Shown here: in pieces, positions 37,083 to 45,643 of the stretch
Layout: every line of letters begins with the position of its first letter
Position numbering within the stretch: position 1 is the stretch's first letter
Assembly (NCBI GenBank): GCA_963830165.1
Contig: CAWHKZ010000006.1
Coordinates: 124,001 to 188,000 of the forward strand
DNA from: Bog-756 sp963830165
Lineage (GTDB): Bacteria; Actinomycetota; Acidimicrobiia; Acidimicrobiales; RAAP-2
Length of the DNA stretch: 64,000 nt
Direction: 5' to 3'
The notes under the pieces: model-generated
Database searches by the model: none
Seen by the model: only the letters and a program-made list of their open reading frames with translations
Told to the model about the DNA's origin: nothing
Made by a program: the position numbers and the translations under genes

Positions 37083-37814
37083 TCAGCCCTTGCGCCGCAG
37101 TGCGTAGTAGGCCTTCACCGAGGTGTCGGTGGCGGGCAGGCCGTCGTCGTCGACCTCCTCCAGCAGTACGAACCGGTCGGCCACGAGCTCACGCACCCGG
37201 TCGAGCGGCAGGGCCAGTTCGCCGATGCGCTCGTGGTGGAGCTCGTAGCGGGAGTCGGTGACCTTCTCGAAGATCCGGACGTCCCAGTCGGTGACCCCCA
37301 GTCCGGCCGGCTCCAGGGCGAAGGACACGTCGATGACGGCCGTGCCCCCGTCGAAGTCGTAGACCCACGGCGCCTCCTCGCCGAGCCGGTGGAGTTCGCC
37401 CACCGTGTTGACGTCGAACACGAAGAGCCCGTCGTCGGTCAGGTGGTGGTGGACGCAGTCGAACAGCGTGACCCACGAGTCCACGTCGAGCAGGTGGTTG
37501 ACCGAGTCGAAGACGCAGGCCACCACGTCGAAGCGCCGGCCGAGCCGGAAGTCCGCCATGTCCCCCTCGAGGAGCTGTGCGCCGGGCACCTTGGCGGCGG
37601 CGATGGCCAGCATCTCGGGTGACCGGTCCAGTCCGGTCAGCCGGGCCCCGGTCTCCAGTCGGGCGAGGATCGAACCGGTGCCGCACCCGAGCTCCAGCAC
37701 CGTCTCCGCGTCGGGCCGGTAGCGGTCGATGGCGGCGTTGACCCGGTCGGCGCGTGGGGCGGGGTCGTCCATGACGGCGTCGTAGAAGGCGGCGAAGCGT
37801 CCGTAGGCGACCAT
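37083..37814 (-). CDS. Class I SAM-dependent methyltransferase
   Basis: A 243-residue methyltransferase. VLELGCGTGSILARL (near residues 39-53) is the SAM-binding motif I, LTGLDRSPEML the acidic loop after strand 2, LEGDMADFRLGRRFDVVACVFDSVNHL motifs II-III, and LTDDGLFVFDVNT the post-motif strand. The C-terminal half is a beta-rich substrate region as in the Methyltransf_25-type family. I prefer ATG at 37814; a GTG 15 bases upstream is in frame but lacks support. The substrate is unknown. It is convergent with recD. Confidence 0.85.
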   Translation of the reverse strand: MVAYGRFAAFYDAVMDDPAPRADRVNAAIDRYRPDAETVLELGCGTGSILARLETGARLTGLDRSPEMLAIAAAKVPGAQLLEGDMADFRLGRRFDVVACVFDSVNHLLDVDSWVTLFDCVHHHLTDDGLFVFDVNTVGELHRLGEEAPWVYDFDGGTAVIDVSFALEPAGLGVTDWDVRIFEKVTDSRYELHHERIGELALPLDRVRELVADRFVLLEEVDDDGLPATDTSVKAYYALRRKG

Positions 37815-37953
37815 GGTCCACCGTGCCACACGGGACGGGCGCGACGCGGTCGTACGCCTGGCACACCCGCCGGGGACGAGGGAAGTTGCGTGCGACCCCC
37901 GTCCCGCGGTCCCTGTCGCTCCATCGGCCCGTACTCCGAAGACGCCCGACGGC

Positions 37954-37966
37954 TAGGTTCCGAGGC
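37954..37966 (+). promoter_or_regulatory. Putative leaderless promoter of the TIGR03086-like gene
   Basis: TAGGTT at 37954-37959 lies seven bases before the ATG at 37967, with no good Shine-Dalgarno sequence. Confidence 0.4.
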
Positions 37967-38533
37967 ATGGAACCCCTCGACGCCATGACCGCCGCTTCCG
38001 ACTCGTTCGTCGCCGTGCTCGACCAGGTCCGGCCCGACCAGCTCAGGCTCCCGACGCCGTGCGACGAGTGGAGTGTGATCGACCTGCTCGGCCATCTGGT
38101 GGTCGGCGACGAGATGGCCGTCGCCCTGCTCGACGGGGCCAGTGCCGACGACGCCCGGGCCTTCTGGGGTCAGGAGTTCGGTGACGACGTGGTCGATCGC
38201 TGCCGGGAGTCGATCGACGCGCAACTCGCCCGGATGCGGGCCGTCGACGACTGGTCTGCCGAGGTGCACCATGTCATCGGCGACGTGCCCGCGTCACAGC
38301 TCCTCCAGATGCGGACCGGCGACCTGGCGCTGCACGCCTGGGACCTGGCCACCGCCATCGGTGTCGAGGCCACCATCCCCGAGGCTCTGGCGGCGCAGGT
38401 CTACGAGGGCCTGGCACCCATGGCCGGGGTCATCGGCACCATCGGCATCTTCGGATCCGGTCCCTCGGGTGCGGTGGGCGAGGACGCCCCGGTCACCGCG
38501 CGCCTGCTCGACCTGACCGGCCGACGCCCCTGA
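37967..38533 (+). CDS. TIGR03086-like metal-binding protein (mycothiol maleylpyruvate isomerase N-terminal / DinB fold)
   Basis: A 188-residue four-helix DinB-type protein. RLPTPCDEWSVIDLLGHLVVGDEM at residues ~24-47 is the actinobacterial signature, with the His42 metal ligand, and LALHAWDLATAIG near residue 120 supplies the second His. This family of mycothiol-dependent or metal-binding proteins includes maleylpyruvate isomerase; most members have no known reaction. It supports a mycothiol-producing actinobacterial host. A second, longer member of the superfamily lies at 42884. Confidence 0.82.
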   Translation: MEPLDAMTAASDSFVAVLDQVRPDQLRLPTPCDEWSVIDLLGHLVVGDEMAVALLDGASADDARAFWGQEFGDDVVDRCRESIDAQLARMRAVDDWSAEVHHVIGDVPASQLLQMRTGDLALHAWDLATAIGVEATIPEALAAQVYEGLAPMAGVIGTIGIFGSGPSGAVGEDAPVTARLLDLTGRRP

Positions 38534-38640
38534 GTCCTCCGGGATCGTGACCCCACGTCGGGCGGTGCCCGCCGGTTCGGGTGGGGGACGAGGGCGGGAG
38601 GGTCCGTGACCGCACTCCCCACGCGGTCGGCGCGACTCCG

Positions 38641-38808
38641 CTACTTCGGTCCGTGGTAGCGGCCGTTCCATCTGAAGACGAGCGCCAGGTGACCGTCCTC
38701 CAGCATCTGGACCTCGTCGGTGCGCAGGTACTGGTGCTGCTGACCATCGCTCATGACCACACGGAGCTGGTGGGTCTCGGCGTCGACGGCCTGACGCCTC
38801 CCGTCCAT
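38641..38808 (-). CDS. Small hypothetical protein
   Basis: From the ATG at 38808 this gives 55 residues, MDGRRQAVDAETHQLRVV then LRTDEVQMLEDGHLALVFRWNGRYHGPK. It looks like a compact beta-stranded polypeptide, not a random frame, although the ribosome site is weak and a longer in-frame version is possible. It lies about 100 bases downstream of another hypothetical gene on the same strand. No family recognised. Confidence 0.35.
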   Translation of the reverse strand: MDGRRQAVDAETHQLRVVMSDGQQHQYLRTDEVQMLEDGHLALVFRWNGRYHGPK

Positions 38809-38912
38809 CGGCCCGCCGTCCAGGACGGCTTCTTGCTGAAGATCGCTCGTCGGACCGAGGGCCACCCCGGGATCATCACACCGTCGGATCCGGACCTCAA
38901 CGCCCCTCCCCG

Positions 38913-39380
38913 CTACGAGGGCGTGGCCGGTGGTCCCCCGGATGCGTCGTCCTCCTGGCCTGGAGGCTGCAGTGCGGCAAGAGCCGAGCTGGCAGTTCTG
39001 AGCGTGTCCAGGGTTGGGGCACCGGGCGCCGTCACGGCGGCCTTTGCCGCCTTGACCAGCGTCACCTGCGCTCGAAGCACCGAGGCGGAAAGCTCCTCCA
39101 CGATGGGATTCCGGCTGGTCTCCCCGATGACCGAGCCCTTGGGGGAGAACCCGAAGACCGCCGACCCGACGACGCTGTCTTCGTAGGCGTCGCTCGCCGC
39201 CGTCTGCTGGTCCAGCGCCTCCAACGCAGAAAGGAGTGCCTTCCGGAACACTTCGGTCGGATGATCCAGATATGCGTCTGCCGCATCCTGGACGAAAGCG
39301 ATGTCGTATTCCAGATGAATCTCGACGTCGACCTCTTGGTCCGGTGGTGCTGCCCCGTCGTCGTGATGTCCAAAATGCAA
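38913..39380 (-). CDS. Hypothetical protein
   Basis: A 155-residue protein starting at a TTG that sits four bases after a strong Shine-Dalgarno GGAGGA (39390-39385); no ATG or GTG serves this frame. The N-terminus holds a His/Asp cluster (HFGHHDDG), followed by DQEVDVEIHLEYDIAFVQDAADAYL and two helices rich in Ala, with a Pro/Gly tail. The sequence from about residue 18 to 120 looks like a folded alpha/beta unit. No family recognised. It is transcribed away from the repeat protein at 39590. Confidence 0.5.
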   Translation of the reverse strand: MHFGHHDDGAAPPDQEVDVEIHLEYDIAFVQDAADAYLDHPTEVFRKALLSALEALDQQTAASDAYEDSVVGSAVFGFSPKGSVIGETSRNPIVEELSASVLRAQVTLVKAAKAAVTAPGAPTLDTLRTASSALAALQPPGQEDDASGGPPATPS

Positions 39381-39578
39381 GGTGTCCTCCGATCGCCGGC
39401 GACGCGGCCTGCCTCGACTGTCGACGACGATAGCGACCGGATACCTCCCGGGTGTGCCGGTCCGCGGGATCGGGTGAACGCACCATCATCCGCTCCATGT
39501 CCCAGCTGGGGGATACGTCCGGCACCAGCTGTTGCAGATGACTCCCCATTTGGAGTCTGTGGTGAGGTTCGGTCGGGT

Positions 39579-39589
39579 TACTCTCTGCC
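39579..39589 (+). promoter_or_regulatory. Putative leaderless promoter of the secreted repeat protein
   Basis: TACTCT at 39579-39584 lies five bases before the ATG at 39590; no Shine-Dalgarno sequence is present. The flank at 39520-39580 is slightly less GC-rich than the surroundings. Confidence 0.4.
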
Positions 39590-40960
39590 ATGCGACCGAA
39601 CCGATTGTCCCTATTCGCTGCGATCGTCGTGCTCTTCGGCGGTGTCATCGTCGGGGCCCCAATGGCCGGCGCCGCGGGTGCGACGGGACACCCTCTCGTG
39701 GCGCATGTCGGCGTCCCTGACCAAGTCCGACCGGGCGTCACCTCACCGGTCACGCCCATCTCGTCGGGCTATCTCGAGGTGACGGACGACACCGGCGCCA
39801 CCACGCTCACTCCCGGCACCGTGTCCCAGCCGACGTTCGCCGCCACCGACAGCGATCTCGTCATCCAACTGGCGGCCCCCTCGTTTCCCGGACAGATTCC
39901 CGGTCCGCCGATGACCGTGAACATCTTCACGGGTGCCACCGGGGTGCCGCTCAAGGTGGGCCAGACCTACGGATCCGGCAGCAGCGGCAGTGTCACGGTG
40001 ACGAACACCAACAACTGCGGCAGTGGTGCCGTGGGCGACACGGCTGCGGCGATCATCGACCAGCTGAACACCGTCGGCGACGAGGTGACGAGCGCCGCCG
40101 TCCGGTTCACCTGCATTGCGGGGGCGGGTCCCTACCTGGCGCTCTACGGGGCGCTCGCCTACAACGCCGTTCCCTCCACCCCCCACGGTGGTTACTACAC
40201 CTACGAGGCCGACGGAGCGATCACGGGCTTCGGCAACGACTCGTACCTCTCGTACCTGGGTGACCTGTCGGTGACCACGCTCAACCGGCCCGTCGTGGGC
40301 ATGGCCCAGACCTCCGACGGCGGCGGGTACTGGCTGGTGGCGTCCGACGGCGGCATCTTCGCCTACGGCGACGCCGGGTTCTACGGATCGGCCGGGAACC
40401 TCACGCTCAACCAGCCGATCGTGGGCATGGCGGCCACACCCGACGGCAAGGGGTACTGGCTGGTGGCGGCCGACGGCGGCATCTTCGCCTACGGCGACGC
40501 CACGTTCTACGGCTCGACCGGGAACCTCACGCTCAACCAGCCGATCGTGGGCATGGCGGCCACGCATGACGGCAAGGGGTACTGGCTGGTGGCGGCCGAC
40601 GGCGGCATCTTCGCCTACGGCGACGCCACGTTCTACGGCTCGACCGGCAGCATCCACCTCAACAAGCCGGTGGTCGGCATGACGTCGACGCTCGACGGGA
40701 AGGGGTACTGGCTGGTGGCGACCGACGGCGGCGTCTTCTCCTATGGCGATGCGACGTTCCACGGCTCGACCGGCAACATCGCGCTCGCCCAACCCGTCGT
40801 CGGGATGGCGATCGACGCCGACGGTTCCGGCTACTGGATGACCGCTGCGGACGGTGGGATCTTCGCCTTCGACGCCCCCTACTACGGAAGCCTGCCCGGC
40901 CTGGGTGCGTCGGTCACGGACGTGGCCGGGATCTCGACCCTGCCGGGCATCTCGATCTGA
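39590..40960 (+). CDS. Secreted protein with five 42-residue GYWLVA-DGGIF-YGD repeats
   Basis: A 456-residue protein with a signal peptide (LFAAIVVLFGGVIVGAPMAGAAG, cleavage near residue 29), a ~200-residue Thr/Gly-rich N-terminal region with two cysteines at about 143 and 181, then about five repeats of 42 residues from residue ~231. Each repeat has PVVGMA or PIVGMA, DGxGYWLVAxDGGIFAYGDA and FYGSTGN. The regular spacing suggests a beta-propeller or solenoid. Such repeats are abundant in secreted Acidimicrobiia proteins, often fused to hydrolases, but the role is unknown. Units at 40394-40519 and 40520-40645 are almost identical in DNA, pointing to recent duplication. Confidence 0.85.
   Translation: MRPNRLSLFAAIVVLFGGVIVGAPMAGAAGATGHPLVAHVGVPDQVRPGVTSPVTPISSGYLEVTDDTGATTLTPGTVSQPTFAATDSDLVIQLAAPSFPGQIPGPPMTVNIFTGATGVPLKVGQTYGSGSSGSVTVTNTNNCGSGAVGDTAAAIIDQLNTVGDEVTSAAVRFTCIAGAGPYLALYGALAYNAVPSTPHGGYYTYEADGAITGFGNDSYLSYLGDLSVTTLNRPVVGMAQTSDGGGYWLVASDGGIFAYGDAGFYGSAGNLTLNQPIVGMAATPDGKGYWLVAADGGIFAYGDATFYGSTGNLTLNQPIVGMAATHDGKGYWLVAADGGIFAYGDATFYGSTGSIHLNKPVVGMTSTLDGKGYWLVATDGGVFSYGDATFHGSTGNIALAQPVVGMAIDADGSGYWMTAADGGIFAFDAPYYGSLPGLGASVTDVAGISTLPGISI
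40394..40645 (+). repeat. Two near-identical tandem 126-bp units inside the secreted repeat gene
   Basis: Units 40394-40519 and 40520-40645 each encode 42 residues and differ at only a few bases, whereas the flanking units are clearly diverged. Both begin with GGGAACCTCACGCTC or its derivative. Confidence 0.75.
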
Positions 40961-40993
40961 TGGACCCGGCATCAGGGGCCCGTCGACGCGGAC

Positions 40994-41016
40994 CCCCGCA
41001 CCACCGGTAGGCGGGG
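40994..41016. terminator. Weak hairpin between convergent genes
   Basis: Arms CCCCGC (40994-40999) and GCGGGG (41011-41016) with an 11-base loop, between the repeat protein gene and the PPOX gene, whose 3' ends face each other. Short, so only a tentative bidirectional terminator. Confidence 0.3.
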
Positions 41017-41029
41017 CGTGGGGATCCGT

Positions 41030-41479
41030 TCAGACCACCCAGCCGCCGTCACGCATGACGGTGCGCCCGGCCAGGTCCTCGCCCTCCCGCCACACCTGGA
41101 TGCGATCCGGCCCGAACACCAGGTAGACGTAGTCGCCGGCGGACCGGGGGTCCCAGCCCGCCTGGGTGGCGTACCCGTCGGCCAGCCGCTGGGGCGCCCC
41201 GGCGGCGGGTACGGCCTCGACCAGGACGGCATCGACCATGACGACATCGCGGGATTCGCCCAGGGCGAGGCGGGCCCGCCGGTTGGCGGTCACATTGGAG
41301 ACGGTGCGCGACCCCGGCCCGGTGGCGAGTACGACCTGGCTGCCGTTCCACGTGTGGGTCACCGGTACGAGGTGGACGGCACCGCTGGGTGAGGCGGACG
41401 CCACCCACACATTGGCCTCGACCGCCCCCAGTCTCGCCAGGGCGTCGGCCTTGCGCTCCTCGGGCGAACGGGCCGCCAT
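41030..41479 (-). CDS. PPOX class F420-dependent oxidoreductase (TIGR03668-like)
   Basis: A 149-residue split-beta-barrel flavin/deazaflavin-binding protein. ANVWVASASPSGAVHLVPVTHTWNGSQVVLATGPGSRTVSNVTANRRARLAL contains the strand pattern and the SRTVxNxxxNxR phosphate-binding region of the family, and the C-terminus has VYLVFGPDRIQVWREGEDLAGRTVMRDGGWV. Members bind F420, FMN or heme and reduce diverse compounds. The start was taken as ATG at 41479. Together with the LLM oxidoreductase at 12160 it points to an F420-using host. Confidence 0.82.
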   Translation of the reverse strand: MAARSPEERKADALARLGAVEANVWVASASPSGAVHLVPVTHTWNGSQVVLATGPGSRTVSNVTANRRARLALGESRDVVMVDAVLVEAVPAAGAPQRLADGYATQAGWDPRSAGDYVYLVFGPDRIQVWREGEDLAGRTVMRDGGWVV

Positions 41480-41536
41480 AGCTACAGCATGGCACCACCG
41501 GGCCTCGTCCGCCACGGACGGCAGGTGGCCGAAGGC

Positions 41537-41737
41537 TCACCCCTGCGGCCGGCTCCTGGCCCTTCTGACGGTTGGTTGCCGTTGCATCCTGAGCCGGATC
41601 AGGGCACGCGTCCCGATGGTGACCGTGCCGATCTGATGGGCGCCCTCGTGCCGTCGAGGTTTGCTGCAACGCTGCCATTCGCCCGAGACGAACATCTCCC
41701 AGCGACACCTCTGGTCCGCTACTCGGTGTTCCGGCAT
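41537..41737 (-). CDS. Possible small zinc-finger-like protein
   Basis: A 66-residue frame with ATG at 41737 that contains CRWEMFVSGEWQRC followed by SKPRRHEGAH: two Cys spaced by 12 residues and two His spaced by 3, as in short CxnC-xn-HxxxH metal-binding peptides seen in actinobacteria and their phages. The rest is basic. GCAGG directly abuts the start, so the ribosome site is poorly spaced. Composition of the last 15 residues is low-complexity Arg. It may be a chance frame. Confidence 0.35.
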   Translation of the reverse strand: MPEHRVADQRCRWEMFVSGEWQRCSKPRRHEGAHQIGTVTIGTRALIRLRMQRQPTVRRARSRPQG

Positions 41738-41921
41738 CCTGCTTCATACCCGACCGTGTGCCGGCTCGGCAAGGCGGCCCGGGGGAACGGCTCCCCGGGC
41801 CCTGCCGGAGCGGTCGGCGTCCAGGCCGACCCGGAGGAGACCTCGGTGGGCCGCGAACGGGGGGCACGCCGCCGCCCGTCGGTGCTCCGGACGGGCACGA
41901 GCGGGACGGCCGAAGCTCGGA

Positions 41922-41934
41922 TACCCTCGGGTCC
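41922..41934 (+). promoter_or_regulatory. Putative leaderless promoter of the esterase gene
   Basis: TACCCT at 41922-41927 lies seven bases before the GTG start at 41935, without a Shine-Dalgarno sequence. Confidence 0.4.
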
Positions 41935-42762
41935 GTGCCCACACGTGGGTCGGCGCTCGGGGCCACCGAGGTCCATGACATCTGGTCGGAGCAGGTCGGC
42001 GACACCTTCCGGATCTTCGTCGGCGTGTGCGGCAGCCGGCCCGAGGCCACCATCCTCGTCAGCGACGGAAACGGGCTGTTCGGTCTGGTCGTGGACACCG
42101 TCCGACTGATGCAGATACCGGCCCTGCTGCCCCCGGTGCTCGTCGTCGGCATCGGCTATCCGGGCGCGGACACCGTCGCCGACACGATCGACATCAGGGT
42201 TCGGGACCTCACTCCCACCCATTGGGCGGCCTATCCCGACTCCGGGGGCGCCGAGAGGTTCCTCGCCTTCACCCGCGAGACGTTGTTCGACTGGCTCGCA
42301 CGTCGTTTCCCGTCCGCCCTGGCCACCACCGTGTACTTCGGGCACTCCCTGGGCGGGCTGTTCGGGGCCCACGCTCTCCTGGGTGCGGAGCCATCGTTCG
42401 GCCACTTCATCATCAGCAGTCCCTCTCTCTTCTGGGACCACTACGCCATCTTCGACACCGAGCGCCAGCGAGCGGAGTCGGAACGGGACCTTCCGACGCG
42501 AGCGTTCTTCGGCATCGGCTCGCTCGAGACCGACGAAGGGCGCCGCATCGAGGGCGAACGCCTCCCACCGGGTCATCCACGCAAGCCGCCGGCGACCCAC
42601 CTCGACATGGTGGACGACCTGCGCCGGTTCACCGACGCGCTGAGCTCCCGGCGGTATCCGCACCTCGACATGGGCATCGCCGTCTACCCCGACGAGTTCC
42701 ACGCGACCGTGCCGGCCACCGTGCTCACCCATGGCCTCCGTCACTTCTTCGGCCACGCCTGA
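41935..42762 (+). CDS. Alpha/beta hydrolase-fold esterase (enterochelin-esterase-like)
   Basis: A 275-residue serine hydrolase of the esterase D / IroE class. The N-terminal part reads VHDIWSEQVGDTFRIFVGVC and PPVLVVGIGYPG, the nucleophile elbow is FGHSLGGLFGAHAL near residue 140, ISSPSLFWD is the family strand after it, and YPDEFHATVP supplies the histidine near residue 258. No signal peptide is seen. Members hydrolyse siderophore esters, S-formylglutathione or acyl esters; the substrate here is unknown. The GTG at 41935 is preferred for the TACCCT box upstream. Confidence 0.78.
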   Translation: MPTRGSALGATEVHDIWSEQVGDTFRIFVGVCGSRPEATILVSDGNGLFGLVVDTVRLMQIPALLPPVLVVGIGYPGADTVADTIDIRVRDLTPTHWAAYPDSGGAERFLAFTRETLFDWLARRFPSALATTVYFGHSLGGLFGAHALLGAEPSFGHFIISSPSLFWDHYAIFDTERQRAESERDLPTRAFFGIGSLETDEGRRIEGERLPPGHPRKPPATHLDMVDDLRRFTDALSSRRYPHLDMGIAVYPDEFHATVPATVLTHGLRHFFGHA

Positions 42763-42869
42763 GCAGTGGATGCTCGCCCGGGCGCTCAGCTGGCGGTGTC
42801 GAGGTCCCGCAGCTGATCCCACGCCAGCGGCAGGCGATGGACCCGGGGCGCGGCGAAAGGGCCGGACGG

Positions 42870-42883
42870 TAGGCTTCGCCGAC
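42870..42883 (+). promoter_or_regulatory. Putative promoter of the TIGR03084-like gene
   Basis: TAGGCT at 42870-42875 lies eight bases before the GTG at 42884, with no Shine-Dalgarno sequence. Confidence 0.35.
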
Positions 42884-43639
42884 GTGGACCCCGTGGTGAG
42901 GGCACTGACCGATCAGCAGGCCGAGACGGCCGCCCTCCTGGACGGAGTCACGGACGCGGAGGCGGAGCGGGCGACGCGGTGCGTCGGGTGGTCGGTGTCC
43001 GATGTCCTCCTCCACCTCGCCCAGTCGGACGAGATGGCGATTGCCAGCCTCACCGTCGGCTTCGGCTCCGCCGCCCTGGACAACACCAGCGGGTGGGGAG
43101 GTGGCACCACCGTCGACGAGAGCGTGGCCGCGATGGTCGAGGGCGAGCGGGGCGCTCCCTTCGCGGACGTGGTGACCCGGTGGAGGCTGGCCGCCGCCGG
43201 CACGGCCGCGATCCTCGGCGAGATGGATCTGTCGACCCGGGTCCGCTGGGTCGCCGGGTACCTCTCGGCCCGGACGTTCGCGGCGACCCGCCTCTCCGAG
43301 ACGTGGATCCACACCGAGGACATCGCCGACTCGCTCGGGGTCGAGCTCGTGCCCAGCGACCGGTTGCAGTTCATCGCCCGGTTGGCATGGCGGACCCTGC
43401 CCTACGCCTTCTCGTCGTCCGGTCGCACCATGTCCGGACCCGTGGCCCTCCGCCTCGTCGGACCGTCCGGCGAACGATGGGAGTTCGTACCCGACGAACC
43501 CGCGGTGACGACCATCGAGGGATCCGCTGTCGAACTCTGCGCGGTCGCCGCGAGGCGGATCGACCCGGCCGCCACCACGCTGGTCGGAGAGGGTCCGGAC
43601 GTCGCCGACGTCCTGGCCCTGCTGCGGACCTACGCCTAG
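42884..43639 (+). CDS. TIGR03084-like metal-binding protein (mycothiol/DinB fold)
   Basis: A 251-residue protein with an N-terminal DinB four-helix unit (TRCVGWSVSDVLLHLAQSDEMAIASL, His near residue 46; RLSETWIHTEDIADSLG with the second His near residue 145) and a C-terminal beta domain (GPVALRLVGPSGERWEFVPDE) that resembles an SCP2-like half. This two-part layout and length fit the TIGR03084 family. The reaction is unknown; members occur in mycothiol-producing actinobacteria. It converges on the ABC exporter operon with 35 bases between. Confidence 0.82.
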   Translation: MDPVVRALTDQQAETAALLDGVTDAEAERATRCVGWSVSDVLLHLAQSDEMAIASLTVGFGSAALDNTSGWGGGTTVDESVAAMVEGERGAPFADVVTRWRLAAAGTAAILGEMDLSTRVRWVAGYLSARTFAATRLSETWIHTEDIADSLGVELVPSDRLQFIARLAWRTLPYAFSSSGRTMSGPVALRLVGPSGERWEFVPDEPAVTTIEGSAVELCAVAARRIDPAATTLVGEGPDVADVLALLRTYA

Positions 43640-43674
43640 CCCGCGGGCCCGGTGGCGCCCGGGACGGGCCGAAC

Positions 43675-45643
43675 TCAGGCCGGTGCCGTCGCCGCCACCC
43701 CGGGACCGTGGTCGGCCGCTTCGGCCTGGCTCACCCAGGTCTCGTACATCTCGGCGTACCGGCCACCCCGCTCCACCAGCTCGGTGTGGCTGCCGATCTC
43801 GATGATCCGCCCCTCGTCGACCACGGCGATCCGGTCGGCCCGCATGGCCGTCGACAGGCGGTGGGCGATCAGGATGGCCGTCCTGTTCTCGAGCAGCACG
43901 TCGAGGGCCGTCTCGATCTTCGTCTCCGACTGGAGGTCGAGGTTGGAGGTCGCCTCGTCGAGCACGAGGACCCGGGGGCGGGCCAGGAAGGCCCGGGCCA
44001 GGGCGATCAGCTGGCGCTCGCCCGACGACAGGGTCTGGCCCCGCTCGTGGACCACGGTGTCCAGTCCCTGGGGCATCCGGTCGATCACGTCGCCGAGCCC
44101 GACCCGCTCCACGGCCTCGCGGATCTCGGCGTCGCCGGCCTCGGGCCGGGCGAAGGCGATGTTGTCGCCGATCGTCCCGGCGAAGAGGAAGGGCTCCTGG
44201 GGAACCACGCCGAGCTGGCTGCGCAGCGACCGCATGGTCACGTCGCGCAGGTCGTGGCCGTCGATCGTCACCCGGCCCTCGGTCGGGTCGTAGAAGCGGG
44301 TGACCAGCTTGGCCATGGTCGACTTGCCGGCCCCCGTCGGGCCGACGAAGGCCACTGTCTCCCCCGGGGCGATGGCCAGGTCGACGTCCTCCAGCACCGG
44401 CCGGCCCGGCAGGTACTCGAAGGACACGTGCTCGAACCCGATGGCCCCCTCGATGGGCGGCAGGGCGACGGCGTCGGGGGCCTCGGGCACCTCGGGCTCG
44501 GTGTCGCACAGGTCGCGCAGCTTGTTCACCGAGGCCTGGCCCTGCTGGAACGTGTTGTACTGCTGGACCAGCAGCTGGATGGGCTGGAAGAACCGGTTCA
44601 GGTAGAGGAAGAACGCGACCAGGGCGCCCACGGTGAGGGTGTGGTGGGCCACCATGGTGCCGCCGATGGCCAGCATGGCGGCCTGGCCGAGGAAGCCCAG
44701 CATCTGGGTGCCCGGCCCGTAGACGGCGTTCACGTGGGCGGTGTAGTTGTTGGCGTCCCGGTAGTCGCCGACCACGTTGCGGTGGTGGATGACGTTGTGG
44801 CGCTGGCGGTTGTGGGCCGTCACGATCCGGACCCCGTGCAGGCTCTCGGACAGGTCGGCCAGCACGTTGGCGATCCCGTCGCGCACCGCGTCGTAGCCGC
44901 GCTCGGAGGCCCGCTTGAACCAGAGCGAGGCGATGACCAGCGACGGCACGATCAGCACCACCGTGATGAAGGCCAGCAGCACGTTGGTGGCGAAGAGGAT
45001 CACGGTGATGACCACCATCGTCAGCGCCTGGATGGCCAGCTGCGACAACCCGTCCTGGAGGAGTTGCTGGAGGTTCTCGATGTCGCTGGTCATCCGGCTC
45101 ATGACCACGCCGGCCTTCTCCTCGGTGAAGAACCCGAGCGAGAGACGCTGGAGGTGGGCGAAGACCTTGACCCGCAGGTCGTTCATGACCCAGGCGGCCA
45201 GCCGGCCGGTGGCCTGGACCTGGAAGCGCTGGGCCGTCGCGGTGACGGCGATGAACACCAGGTAGAGCGCGGCCATCGTGACCACGACGCCGAAGTCGAG
45301 ATGACCCTTCGACATGCCGTTGTTGATGGCGTACTCGGTGAGCGTGGGTCCGACCTGGCCGGCCACGGCGATGACGACCACCAGGAAGCCGGCCAGGACC
45401 AGCATCCCCCGGTACTTGGTGAGCAGGCTCCACAGCGTGAGCCGCTTCAGCTCGGTCTCGTCGGCGTTCTGCTCGAAGGTGAGGGTCGGCGTCTCGTACT
45501 CCGGCTCCGAGGCCACGAGGCGGTCGACGCCGGACTGCAGCTCCGAGGGGATGCCGGCGAAGGGCAGGCCCGGGGCCGCGGGCCTGCCGAAGCCGCCCGG
45601 CAGCGCCGAACCCGCCGCCTCCCATGCCTCCGCCCCACGTCAT
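43675..45643 (-). CDS. ABC transporter ATP-binding/permease protein (second half-transporter), one frameshift near the start
   Basis: A ~655-residue exporter-type ABC half-transporter. Six membrane helices occupy the first ~350 residues (ending in FFLYLNRFFQPIQLLVQQY), followed by the ATPase: Walker A GPTGAGKST, Q-loop VVPQEPFLFAGTIGDNIA, signature LSSGERQLIALARA, Walker B RVLVLDEATS and H-loop IAHRLST. The long frame starts at 45516, but the real start is ATG at 45643, six bases after GGAGG, reading MTWGGGMGGGGF; an extra base near 45600 then brings in GLPFAGIPSELQSGVDRL, the usual N-terminus. It pairs with the next ABC gene as a heterodimer. The start overlaps that gene's stop (ATGA). Confidence 0.88.

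Larger units (their letters stand above)
41480..41934. other. 455-base region with no confident gene
   Basis: Apart from a possible small Cys/His protein on the minus strand (41537-41737) and a promoter-like TACCCT at 41922, I see nothing supported here. The long frames across it on the plus strand run on from the esterase gene and look non-coding by composition. Confidence 0.4.
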
